Shown: positions 21,901-33,422 of the stretch, in pieces
Position numbering within the stretch: the stretch's first letter is position 1
Layout of the letters: every line of letters starts with the position of its first letter
From: Rhynochetos jubatus
Taxonomy: Eukaryota; Chordata; Aves; Eurypygiformes; Rhynochetidae
Length of the DNA stretch: 64,000 nt
Direction: 5' to 3'
Assembly: GCA_027574665.1 (NCBI GenBank)
Contig: CM050672.1
Span: 6,308,001 to 6,372,000 of the forward strand
Position numbers and translations under genes: made by a program
Notes under the pieces: generated by a model
Databases searched by the model: none
What the model saw: only the letters and a program-made list of their open reading frames with translations
Told to the model about the DNA's origin: nothing

Positions 21901-23595
21901 TTAAACTCTTGCCAAAGAATCGTGATTTGATGCGAGTTACTTTTGCTGGCAATTTACAGGAGTGGGTGTTTATAATTACTATTTATAACACGGGTAAGAG
22001 TCTAAAGAGAAAGAGATGGAGGTGTTTCTATCCAAATATGCATTAGCTGTACAACGGAAAACCCAGATCCTTCATATAGCTCCAATATAGCAGAGTTTGA
22101 GAGGGAGAGAGTGAACCGGAATCCACTTGGAGCAATCTAGGAAAGGAACATTTCCTCCATTCCCACTTACCAGAACACCCACGGAGGTGGCAGTGGCTGC
22201 TGCCAGTGAGGAGGCTCCATCCCCTGCCCAGGGCAGGCTCCCCGGCCCCACGACTGGAACCAGCAGCGTGACACGCTCCCCAGCAAGCGATGCAGGAGAC
22301 GGGTCCTGTGGCAGGACCGTACCCGGGAGTGGGCAGGGAGCCGGATGGTGGGATTAGAGGTGTGAGCAGATGGCCCTTCCCATCTCCTCTCCTTCAGACA
22401 CTGCCTGGTGCTGGGAACCAGCCCAGCCTAGGGAGGTGAATGTTCCCATTGCCAGCCCTGGGAGTTAGCCCTTCCCCAAAATCAGGAGGGGCTAGGGCAG
22501 GGATGGCCCTGCCTGGTGATGGGCAGCCCTGAGCTGTGGGGAGGGGTCCCTGCTGCCAGCACCCTGCCTGTGGGCAGGGTCTGCAGCCCACCTAGGGGGA
22601 GAGAAACAGGATTTTTTATTTTATAAGAAGTATATTGGCCTAGAGGTTTGAATTATTCAGCTGTTTACTCCAGGCACACTGCAACGGGAAGATGCATTTC
22701 CCCAGATTACAGCCCTCATCTACACATCCTCGATCGTGGGTAAGTGCAGAGGCTTGGCCACACGCCACTGTTCCCACATGGCACTCCGCGGAAAAACCAG
22801 CAGGCAGGTGAGGGGATGGGGCTGACACCCACTGCCTGTGCGCCCTGATGTAGGGCTGCAGTGGCTCTGTGCTGCCTTTTAAACCGGCAGCAAGAGATGA
22901 AAGAAGATAGCAAGACGTATGGGCTCAGATCAAAATTTTGTCAGACTTCCCATGTCAGCGAGGAGCTGGGAATAAAAGGAAATCTGTCAGGGAGAATCTG
23001 AGAACCTAAAATACGAGACACAGCAAGGAGCCGTGGTTATTGATGATGAAATCTCTGAAATTTGGCTCCTATGCATCAATGTCTAACTGCACTGAAGGAT
23101 TCTGTGTGTTCCTCTGATTCAGTCTTTTAGGAAGAAAAAAGCTGATTGAAATGCAGCAGCCTGAGGTATTTTAAGCGGTTATTTAGAGACAAAAAACTTA
23201 CAAAATTCTGCAAAGAGGGAAGAGATCCTGCCTTGTCAACAAACTGCGAGCAAGATTTGTGTCTCCCAGGCTGGAAAAGGGCATTTGCCTGGGAAAAGGC
23301 CTGATCTGGCAATGATGCTGATTAGCACGGGCACTAATCACGACGCTACCTCATTCATACATGCAGCCCTGTAATCACCAGGGAGTAACGAGGCGGTGAC
23401 ACTCTCCTGGCTGCAAAGACAGAACTCATGTCACTCTGCTGTGCCTGCAGGAGTGCGACCAGACCCTGCCTGGGTAACCGCCCATGGGGATGTGCTGGTT
23501 GGACCCACTGAGCCACCCAGCCCGGCTTTAAATTTGCCAGCTGGGACCCACCGAGCCTGACCCCTGGCAGGTGTTGGAGCAGCTGATTCCCCTGC
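15987..23595. other. Gene-free intergenic DNA
   Basis: GC-moderate to GC-rich sequence with many chance open frames on both strands and no recognisable protein domain, splice-consistent exon series or RNA gene. Points of note are a CpG-rich patch around 18130-18240 with GCCTGCGCAGC (NRF1-like) followed by AATTATAAATGGC, a run of related GGGGCAGCA-type units at 19945-19985, and the CA/TG palindrome at 21299-21320. Confidence 0.6.
21299..21320. repeat. 22-bp perfect CA/TG palindrome (Z-DNA-prone)
   Basis: The (CA)5 run joins directly to (TG)5 through an ACGT centre, so the 22 bases equal their own reverse complement. With the preceding TG this gives 24 bases of strict purine-pyrimidine alternation, the classic Z-DNA and cruciform-prone sequence. 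Confidence 0.85.
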
Positions 23596-23652
23596 CCGTG
23601 ACCCAACTCCTGGCCCGTGACCCAACTCCTGGCCCATGACCCAACTCCTGCC
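23596..23652. repeat. 19-bp tandem repeat, 3 units
   Basis: Three consecutive copies of CCGTGACCCAACTCCTGGC; the third has two changes. Confidence 0.85.
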
Positions 23653-26600
23653 CCCTGACGGAAGCAAACAGACCTCGAGCAAAGCTGCTCCCCATGTTGG
23701 TAACCGCCGTGTGCCCTGCCTGTCCTGGCAGCTGCCCTTGCTCCTTCCCACGCCGTGAGCCACCATCCTCCCAGGAGCCTGACCTGTCCCAGCCCTGTCC
23801 CAGCCTCTGACGAGACGTGACGAAATGCAGGTGACAAAGGAGCGAGGTGGCAGCTGCCGAGGGCTGGGGGCGAGTGGCGGCGGCGGTGACTCGGTCTCCG
23901 TTATTGATTTGAGGAATGTTTCAAACAGATCATTTATTTTCATTAGACTTCTGCCGACATCTTCATATCAGTGTCCCCTACCTGGGTCGACATCTGTCCT
24001 CAGGAATGCTTTAATTGCATTTTCTTCGCTTTACGCAGCTCTTAGCTAATGCATTCTGGCTTCATTAGATTAGACACCCTTTGTCCTGAGGATGTTGTCA
24101 TGTTTTCAAATGGCTTCAATCAGCACCTCCCAGGCACTGGCTATTTCGGGATATAATAAAACCGAAACCTCATTCAGGCTGGGTGAGTAATGGAGGCGCA
24201 TTTCCCACCCCCACCCAGCCTGGCTTTAAATTTGACTCGCTGACATCCCCTGGATGCTGGCAGAACACAATTAAGCCTCTTGTCTTGCAGGCATCGTCCG
24301 CGTGGTTACACGCTGCTCGGGAGGAAGAGCTCTGCAACAGGAACTGGGTTTCTAATGATCTTGTCATCGTGAAGAGCACAGAGAGATTAAATGAAAGGCT
24401 GAGGGAACAGTCAAGATCAAAACTCAGATTTCCAGATGTCCGGGGCACGGTGGGTTGCAGGCTCGTGGCGATCCGGCTCCCTGGTCCTGACCATCACAGC
24501 AGCTCAGGGTACACGTGCACGTGCCCTCTCAACGAGAGAGAATGACATAGGGAGGGACAGAACCGGAGCCCACCCGTTACCTTCAGCGCTGGGCGTTCCT
24601 TCCCTTGGCGGCTCCAGGCAAAGGCTGATCTTAGAGCTTGCTCTGCAGAAGCTCTTTCCCCTCGGGGAGCCCCGGGACCCTTTACCAGCATTACAGCAGC
24701 TCGTGTCCCCACTGCAAATGGTCACCGGCTCAGGAAATGCACAGAGGTAGGAAGGGTCACCGTGCTCCGCTCCCACAGTGAGGGTCGACAGCTCCGGGAT
24801 GGCCCCGGTGCTGCGGGGTGGCTCAGCACGCAGCTCCCCAGACAAGGGGTCTCCTTTCCCGGCCGCTCTCCTCTGGCAGAAGGATTGCCTCAGCCCTGTT
24901 TTCTTATCACAAGCCACCACGATATCCGCATCTATCCTTTTCACCCCACAGGCGGTATTTTGACTTCTGGAATTCATCTTACCTACCCAGGGACTCTAAA
25001 TATATCCCAGACAATTTCCTCTCCTCATTTTTAATAATCTCTTTCAGCCTTAAATTAGTTTTTGAAAATATGTATTGGGATGATAGGCTTTTTATCACAG
25101 CTGATAGACAATATTCATCACACCCGTGTCCTAATCCTCACAACACATGCACATTCATTACAGTAGCCCCGCATCAATTTTAACAGCACTTAATTCATTA
25201 CAACTCCATTACTGCCTGTGCACGCTCCCCACAACAACTTTACCGGCCATTTGTCACCCAGGTTCCCGCGGACGGCTCCGGTTCCCACCCCACGGAGCTG
25301 TGGGACGCGATGAGCAGGGTGGAGGATGCTGCCCTGTCCCCTGCATCACGAGCAGGGCTTGTGCTGCACACCTCGGGGAGGTGGCAGGGGGAAAAGCAGG
25401 AGCATAAAATCCCTTTTCCTGCCCTGGTCTCTGGGCTGTGAGGCTGAGGTGATGCACTGGGGCTGTGCAGGTCCCCAAGACCTAGTGAGACCGAACTGGG
25501 AGTGATGGAGCCCTGGTGAGACCGAACTGGGAGTGATGGAGACAGCCCCATGCAGGAGACTGATGGTCCCTCTCTGTGCCCCCGGCGTGGTCAGGGACCC
25601 CAGGCCCCGAGAGGATGGACCTGCTGGCAGAGGCTGTCTATTGCAGCAGTGGCTCCTTTACAACTACTCCACCAAAATCCCGGTATTGCAAGGCACTCTG
25701 TGAGCAAAGACCATCATCAGGGCAGATGAGGAGCCACGATGCCTGCCTTGACCCAGTGCGGAGAGCAAGAAGTAGTGACATGATCTGGAGACTGGTGACA
25801 AAGGGGAAAGTCACCGAAGCCTGAGAAGCTCAGCAAGTTGCATTACAATGAGTGTCGGAGGGATGGTGAAGCTGCAACATCTGTCGTGTCCCGGGAGCGC
25901 AGAGTTGTCTACTCGGCAAAAAATAAATCTCCTCGGGCTATCTGTGCGAGACCAAGGACACGGCAGCTCGGCACCCCGGTCCCCGTGTCAGCTCGTCTCG
26001 TTCTCTGCCGTGGCCCTGTCATTAGCCGGCGCGTAGACGAGTAAACACAGGATTTACACCCCTCAGCCCACGTGCCGGGAGGTTTATGGCACCGTAAAAA
26101 TGGCTGGGCTCTGAACAAACACAGCTGAGCAATTCTGCACAGCCCTGTGGTTTCCAAAGCAGCTTTACGATTCCCCTTTAACGTGACTGATTCCCTTTTA
26201 CTGCACTGGCTGATTAAAAGCATTGCTGGGATGGTGACAGTGGTGACTGTTCCCTCTAGCTCGGGGCACAGCGGTGCCGGGGCTCCCACCTGGAGCCAGG
26301 GCGGTGGGATGAGGAGCAGTGCTCCCCTTCTACACCACGGACCGGGATCGCTCTCCTCCTGCCAGTCTCGTGGGCACGAATTAGCCCAGAATCAATTAGA
26401 CCCACTCTGCCAGGAGAGGAAATACCCTGCAACGCCGCTGCGACCACACGCGTGGCCAGAAGAGCAGTGCCATGGAACACCCGCAGGGAAAGACTCATCG
26501 GTAATCTTTGGAGTCAAAAGGAAATTATGGCTATAGCAAACGCTTTCAGCCTCCACACACGATGAGAATATTGTCTGCACAGGGAGACCTTGGGAAGCAG

Positions 26601-29600
26601 GAAGAGCAACACCGTGGTCCTGTATTTAAAAGAGTATTTCTACTTCCAACCAAAAGGAAATAGTTGTTTTGTAGGACAATAACAGACAGAAGGAGAAACG
26701 GTCTGACTGCAGCATTAAGGTTTAGCCAGAAACGGGTGAGACGGTGATGCCTGGTCATTAGCAGATGTGGTCAGAGAAGAAAAACTTAGTAGAGACCTCA
26801 CAGGCTGCAAGTCCCCGTCTGGATCAATCGGTTAATGAGTCCTTGGCTCATCCTGGCCACGGCCCTGCCTGCGCCTGCCCGCACACCCACCACGGTTGGG
26901 AAAGCTTTGTCCACAGCAGAGCTCAGCGGGACAAGCCCCTACACCCTGCCACATCCCCTCTGTCATCTGCAGAGATGCTCTGCTTGGGGTGCGAGGCACC
27001 GCCGAGACCCACGCTCCGAAAACGCCTGCGCTACCCTGCTTCTGCGCCCCTGCCCGCGGCCGGGCTCGCCTCCCCCGCGGCAGCAGGCACTGCCCTTCCC
27101 GGGGCTCCGCATGGAGAAACCACCTACGGCAAACCTTAGCCGAGGCGGGGAGTGTTGGGGGAACAGATGGCAAGTGCCAGATGGGTAAGGTGTCTGAGGA
27201 GGGAGATGTTATTACGTGGAGCGAGCCACAGGCTCCAACGATCCCGCTCCAAACAATTGGCAATTAACTCAGGCTGTTGGCAACCAACTTTGCCTCCAAA
27301 GTTTCCTCCCTCCTCTCTTTGCCATTGGGTCTCCTCATTGCCAGGTGAGCTGGATATCTGATGAGAAAAGGAACCCAAAATAGATACGCAGCAAGACGCC
27401 TGGTTCCTCAAACAAGCAAAAAAAACACCAGAGGGGTTATTTGCCAAAAATAATGGGATTACTGTCGGTCGGCACTGTCCCAAAGGGAAAGGGAATTGGT
27501 TCTCTCTTCCAAGGGCTTTTATTTATAGTGAGCAGGTGGAGCCTTGTCACTGTTTTGTCCTGTGCTGGCACAGGCTTGGGATGTGTCCTTCCAGGGGACA
27601 CCGGCAGGCTACTCCCCACTTCTGCAGAGCTGAGCTGGTGCCTCCCCCAGTGCAGAGTGCTAGGACCTCTGGCTCAACCCTGCTGCACAGCACCTTGCCG
27701 TGGTGCTCCAAGGGAGCGTCTCCAGCCGTCATCCTAAAGGTTTACATCCTCTCAAGGCTCGGCTGCGATCGAACACACAGAAAGGCCTTGCTGCTGCCCT
27801 GGCATCCCCCAGGATGGTGCTGATGCCCGCCAGCTCTGGCGCAGTCTCGGAGCAGCTCTGCGGCGCTCACCGCTACGAGGGTGACCTCGCTCTGCACCGC
27901 TGGCTGTGAAGCGCAAAGCTATTGCGTTTCAGGTCTCTGTCCCTTTCTGTCTGGTGGCATAACAGCATCTCTCTTATCTGCAAGAGCTGCTCGGCGCTGG
28001 CAGCTCTTGGCAAGTGATTTCTTTGCCCGGCAGGTTCCTACGGAGCTGCATCTCCCGTCATCTTTGTGTGCCATAATTGAGCAACTGAAAGAGAAAGCGG
28101 GAACGTTTGTGAGCGGGCAGGAGCCGCGTGCTCAGCACTGCCCTGGCCAAGCTGCCCTCCCGTGCCGCACGCTCCAGACAGAAGGCATTTTCAATTGCGC
28201 TTCCCATCTGGCATGGATTACTGTCCAATTCCTTGTACCTTCATTTGCAGTCAGCAGAGGCAGGCTGACTGACATTGAGGGAGAACAACTTCTCAGATCC
28301 CATCCATCAAGTGCCATCAGGATCCCGCTCCCCAGGCTCACGGGCCACAAGGTCAGCCTTGGTGGGAGAGCAGCTTTCCCGCTGAAGTGGAGCAAGGGGC
28401 AGGGTGTCGGTCGGACTCGGTGAAAGCCATCAGCCTGGATGGGGGGATGCAGTGAGCGCTCAAGGGATGATGCTGGCCTGGCACAGAGCAGGAAGCACGG
28501 ACCTTTCCCTTGGGCTCCCGGTGCTCGTCCATTCGGCAGCAGCTTTTCCCTAGAGAAAGCCACAAGTGGTTAAAGGAAGGGCCTGTTGGTTGGCAGCTCC
28601 CTGTTGACAGCCTCCTGGCAGAGGGCTTTCCACCACTGCGGCTGACCGTGGAGAACAGCCAGAGCTCCCGCCCCTGCTGCAAGGTATGAACTCAGCCCAT
28701 CCCATCGCTGCTTTAGCTGGGATTTAACATTTTGACTGTTCCCTGTTGCATGAATTGCTGTTTGGGGGGGGGTTATACCAAGCTCCCACATCTCCCGGGC
28801 AGCAAGGAGCTGAACTCCCCCCACCCCAATGCTGGGAGCAGGAGCTCGGCACCTGTCCAGCTCCAGCTGCTGAGCTTTGCTCACCTCGCTCCTCCGGAGA
28901 AAACCACCTTTGCCGATTACAGCCCTTCCAGCAAATCGGCTCAGAGCCCCAGCACCTGGGAAACCTGAACCCAGCCAGTGATCCAGATCCGGCCTTTGCT
29001 GTTTGTGTGGATGAGCCAAAGCCACGCAACAGTGGGGAGAGGCACAATCAGGGTTTCCCAAGCCAGTTCTTCCCTCCTCACCTGCACACTCAGCTCGGCT
29101 GAACTGAGGAGAGAGATACACCTCCATCGCTAATGCACGCTGCAGCAACGGGAAAAAACCCACTTACTTCTCACAGAGGGTATCATTTGCAGATGCTCAG
29201 CACACCAAATTAATCTGCAATTAGTGCTCTTCATGAAGGTGAACTGAGGCCCTTTGCAGAAGGGAAGGTTTGGAAGGAGAGCGCAGCAGGCGTTTCCTAA
29301 AGGAACCCAAAGAAATGACTTCCCGCCCTGGATTTAATCACTGAACAGCGAACGCAGCAAAGCAGCCAGGCTCTGCTGTCACCCCCTGCCATGGGGACCA
29401 GCCCTGGCTAAACACTGTGCAAACTGGGTGTTGGGGTAGGAAACTGCCCTGCCTGCTCTGCAACACGCTCCTGCCTCTGGGCCTTCCTCCAGCCTTCGCC
29501 TGCATGCCCTCCTCCGCGGATGGGCAGTGCTTTGGAATGGGATGGCTCTAAACCCAGCGCCTCTCCCTGCTGACCCACCCAGCAGCCCCCAGCCCTAGAC

Positions 29601-31860
29601 CCCCACTGCCAGATGCTGCCTGTAACCGGCGAAGCTGGCTGGGGGAGGCTGCAATCAGCGCTCACCCCCCCGGTGCTATTTTGATGAGTGATGCAGGACA
29701 AGGATAAATTGTCCTTTCCCGCTGGCTATGTGCCTTGACACTAAGAATCAGCAGTCACTTCCCCCACCCTCAATTTGGGGGCTGTAGCTGGGTCCTGGCA
29801 CCACTCAGGGCTCCTGAGCTCCTGGCCCAGGGAAGGGGTCACACCACAGCCGAGATCTCATTAACATTTCCAGTTACTACCTCGCAGCAAATGAACTAAT
29901 TTCAAATTGTGTACGAAACCCGTTGGCTTCCCAGCTCAGCGTGGCCCTGAGCGGTGGAAAATCAGCAGGGTTTGTACTTGATAAGAAAGATTGACCCATA
30001 ACTAGTAACTATTGATTTTTCCCTTGAAAGCCGCTCTCAGCTGGTTGCTACGGGGCTGCGCGATGGCAGAACGGGAGACGACAGACACTGTTAGAGCGTC
30101 GGGTTGGAAGAGCATGTTTTCTGCTAATGAAAACACTCGTGGCTGCATTTCGAGGTGTTCTCCCCTGGAGCACCTCAGCAGCGACGGCTGCAGCTCTGGA
30201 GGGGCTGGGAGCAGAGCCTGCATGCTTTCATGCCTTGAACACCTCACACCCTCCTGTCCTTCCGCCGAGTACCCTCTCCTGCAGACATGCCAGGGCTACA
30301 TCCCTCACCGGGACCCCTGGACATCATCCTCCCAGGGGACAGGGTGCTGGGCAGAGGGAAACACTCCTTTCCCTTCTGCCTCTCCCACTGTCTTCTGGCT
30401 CCAGAGGGGCACTTGCTGTTCCTTCAGAGGCACCTGGTGCTGGGGTGAGGGGCTGCACTGGGGGTGTGGGTGCTGTCCTGGCCACGCTCCTCGCCACATC
30501 TGGGCTTAGGGACAGCAGCCGAACTTGAGGACATGACTTTCCTATTAACTGTCTCACCCTTATTAAGGGATATTAGATTAATTACATTGTAGCAGGCAAT
30601 AAATCTTTCCCTGGAGAGACAGGGAGGGTGCCTGGGACTTTGGTCTCCATGTGTGATGTTAAAATTAGTGATTCTGTCTAATCCCATTTTTCAGTGTAAT
30701 AATGCTTCTGGGCGAGAGGAGTGTAAAGCTCTGTGGCTTATGGACACTAATTTTCTGAGATAAATAGAGAATTTGGTCCCTGCTCTCATCAGAGCTAAGG
30801 ATGAAATTGCTCTGAAGTCTGTTCCCTGCAAGCTCCGTTTCCCACCGCTGTATTTTAAGAGGACATTTATGCTTTCCCTGGCTCCGATGCAACAGCCGAG
30901 CGGTGGCACCCTGCAATTCTGCAGCAAGGTCCAGCCACATCAGTTTTCATATTATCTTGCTGTAAATGAGATTCACTGGACAACATGGATCTGATTTGCA
31001 GCACAGCTGTGAAAGAAATCCTGCCTTTAAGAAAGCTACCCTTTATGAATAAATTGGATATACTTATTTTGGTCTCCAGACAGGCTCAAACTTTCAGTTG
31101 TGAGGCTGTGAAAGTCAAGACCCAGGCTGCACCTCTCACGGAAGGAAATACTTGATGTACACCCTGGGAAAGGGTTTGCCTTGCTGGAGGGTGCTCAGCA
31201 CACCGGGCTTTCTCACCCTCCAGGATGGCAGGGCAGCTGGAGGGGAGCTGGAGTCAGTTCTCTTTCCAGAGGACTGTGCCCTATGGGCTTTTCTCCTCTG
31301 TCCTCAGGGGTCAGACCTTCAGACCCAGGCAGTGAAGGCCGATGGTGCCACAGGGAGGGCAAAACCTACTCGTTTGGCCAGTCGGCTGCTGGCAGGACCC
31401 GGGGGGATGGACTGTGTGTGACCCAACACCATCCTTCCTATGGCCATGCTCATGGTCCTGGAAGAGTAACAGCGGTGGAGCAGAGGACAGCAGGTACCAC
31501 ACACCGGACAGCCCCTTCTCCTAAGGGCCTCACCACAAAGTAGCGCAGCTTCCCAGGAACTCGTCTGTATCAACAAATTTCCTAGCCAGAAGTTAAGCTG
31601 CAGTCCCTCAGGCTCCTCATACGACTTCCCCAAGACTGAATCTTTCCAACCAACGTACCCTCCCTGCTAAACCATCAGGTGTTTGCGAAGAGACCACCCG
31701 TCCCACCCCTAAGCATTTGGGAAGACAAGCAAGCAGCGCAGCAAGGCACCGCACACCTCCAGGATTCACCCGGAGGTGAGCACAATCAATTAGAGGGACA
31801 CAAGCTGCAACTCAATCCATGGCAAACAACAGCGTTTGATTTGTTCCCCGATCCCCCGTC

Positions 31861-32035
31861 ACACACAGAGACGCGTGATACGGGACCAGCCGAAAGGCTG
31901 TAAGGTCCCACAGGGAACATCGCGTCACGGCAGACGGGATGGGCAGGGCCCGGCTGCCCGAAGCAGCGCGGACGCGGTTAAACGCTGCGCAGCACGGCTT
32001 CCCCGCCTGGAAAACCCACCGCCGCTCACGTCTTC
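31861..32035. promoter_or_regulatory. Short CpG-dense patch, candidate regulatory element
   Basis: By hand count about 21 CpG in 175 bases, far above the flanks. It is followed immediately by AT-rich sequence with TAATTAATG, CCTAATTGAG and ATGATGTCAGTCAGC (AP-1/Maf-like) motifs at 32035-32110. It could be an enhancer or an unannotated promoter; no exon is visible beside it. Confidence 0.35.
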
Positions 32036-32118
32036 TAATTAATGCATCGTACCTAATTGAGCGCCCAACTGCTAAATGATGTCAGTCAGCTTAATTGTTA
32101 AATCTGTGTCAGTTAACA

Positions 32119-32175
32119 AAAAAACCCAACCAAACAAAAACCCCCAGCAAAAACCCCCACCGAAAAACCAGCCGA
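32119..32175. repeat. A/C-rich low-complexity tract
   Basis: Almost only A and C on the plus strand (AAAAAAACCC, CAAAAACCCCC twice). The minus strand therefore has G-runs of 3 to 5 separated by T-rich loops, which could form a G-quadruplex. Confidence 0.7.
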
Positions 32176-33105
32176 TAAAGGAGGGGAAAGAAAAGGCTGA
32201 GTTAAAGAGGCTTAAGCAGCCTTGGCAGGCTGTGCCCCAGCTGATGAAGGGTGATTCAAGCCTTGTAACTCTGCTCTTAGAGCATTCATTCCATCAGCAA
32301 TCGTGGCGGGAGAGGTTTGACGAGCCGCAGGACGCAACCGCAGAGCTGAATCCCTGTGCTCACCTCTGCTCCGTCCCTTCCTTCTCTTTCCATGCACGGA
32401 CTTGCGGTTCTACAGCGCGGAGTCCAACACAGAGATACCACCGGCTGGGCCTCCTCGTCGCTGCGTTGACGGCTGTTGGCGGATTGCGTGGCTGACTGCG
32501 GCTTCAGCAGAAGCGGGGTGAAAAGAGCCAGCTGGCCACGACTTAGGATCTGTGGGCCAGGCAGGAACACAGCAGGCAGCAGACCTGGGACCCAGGGACT
32601 CATCTCCCAGCTGGGGATTATCTTTTGGCCTCATTAAGGACTGCACATCGCTCAGCTGGGAACTGCTGGAAGGAAGATTCAAGACAGAGGAGAGGCGGTG
32701 TAATGCCCGGGCTGCAATCGGGTTCCATGGAAACATACATGGGGATGGGAGTGGAGAGAGCACCCGTCCCCACTGGGAAAGGCCACCAAAAGCGGGGTCC
32801 TTCTGGGAGGGAATAGCATCATCAGACTTGACAGCAGGAGCTGAACTCCTCGCTGGTCCCCAGGCAGCGCTCACCAATTCACTGATGTGGGAACTCGTTA
32901 ACAAGTCCCTTTGTACACACTCTGACTGGGACAATTTGTCCTATTGGTTAAGCAAATACTGTCCTTTTTTGAAAATACCTTTTTCTTGTTATTTCCCAGA
33001 CTCCAGACTTATCTGTGTTTTCAAAATGACTCACAAATACATGAATTTTTGGTGCGCAGAATAGCTTTACTGCTAGCCACAGACACTGCAACTGGACGTA
33101 AAATT

Positions 33106-33422
33106 CCAGTACCAGAGGGGGCCTACAAGGAAGCTGGGGGGGACTTTTCCCAAGGGCAGGGAGTGACAGGACAAGGGGTAACAGGTTTAAATGGAAAGAG
33201 GGAGATGGAGATGGGCCATCAGGAAGGAATTCTTCCCGGAGAGGGTGGGGGGCACTGGGACAGGTTGCCCAGAGAAGCTGTGGGTGCCCCATCCCTGGGA
33301 GTGCCCAAGGCCAGGCTGGATGAGGCTGGGAGCAACCTGGGTGTCCCTGCCCATGGCAGGAGGGTTGGAACTAGATGATCTTTAAGGTCCCTTCCAACCT
33401 AAACCATCCTGTGAATCTATGA
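33106..33422 (+). mobile_element. CR1 LINE 3' end, plus orientation, young subtype
   Basis: It starts CCAGTACCAGAGGGGGCCTA and ends with ACCATCCTGTGAATCTATGAA. It holds the motifs GTGACAGGACAAGGGGTAAC and GATGGGCCATCAGGAAGGAA shared with the copies at 41.0 kb (reversed) and 62.5 kb. By eye it differs from the 62.5-kb copy at about six positions over some 215 bases, so both inserted recently. Confidence 0.94.

Larger units (their letters stand above)
23653..33105. other. Gene-free intergenic DNA between EPHA10 and CDCA8
   Basis: No exon or RNA gene was recognised. A 26-bp stretch with core GAGACCGAACTGGGAGTGAT occurs twice, at 25485 and 25516, 31 bases apart. A CpG-dense patch lies at 31861-32035 and an A/C-only tract at 32119-32175; both are listed separately. 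Long open frames here (for example on the minus strand at 28570-29163) show no domain and fit GC-rich chance. Confidence 0.6.
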
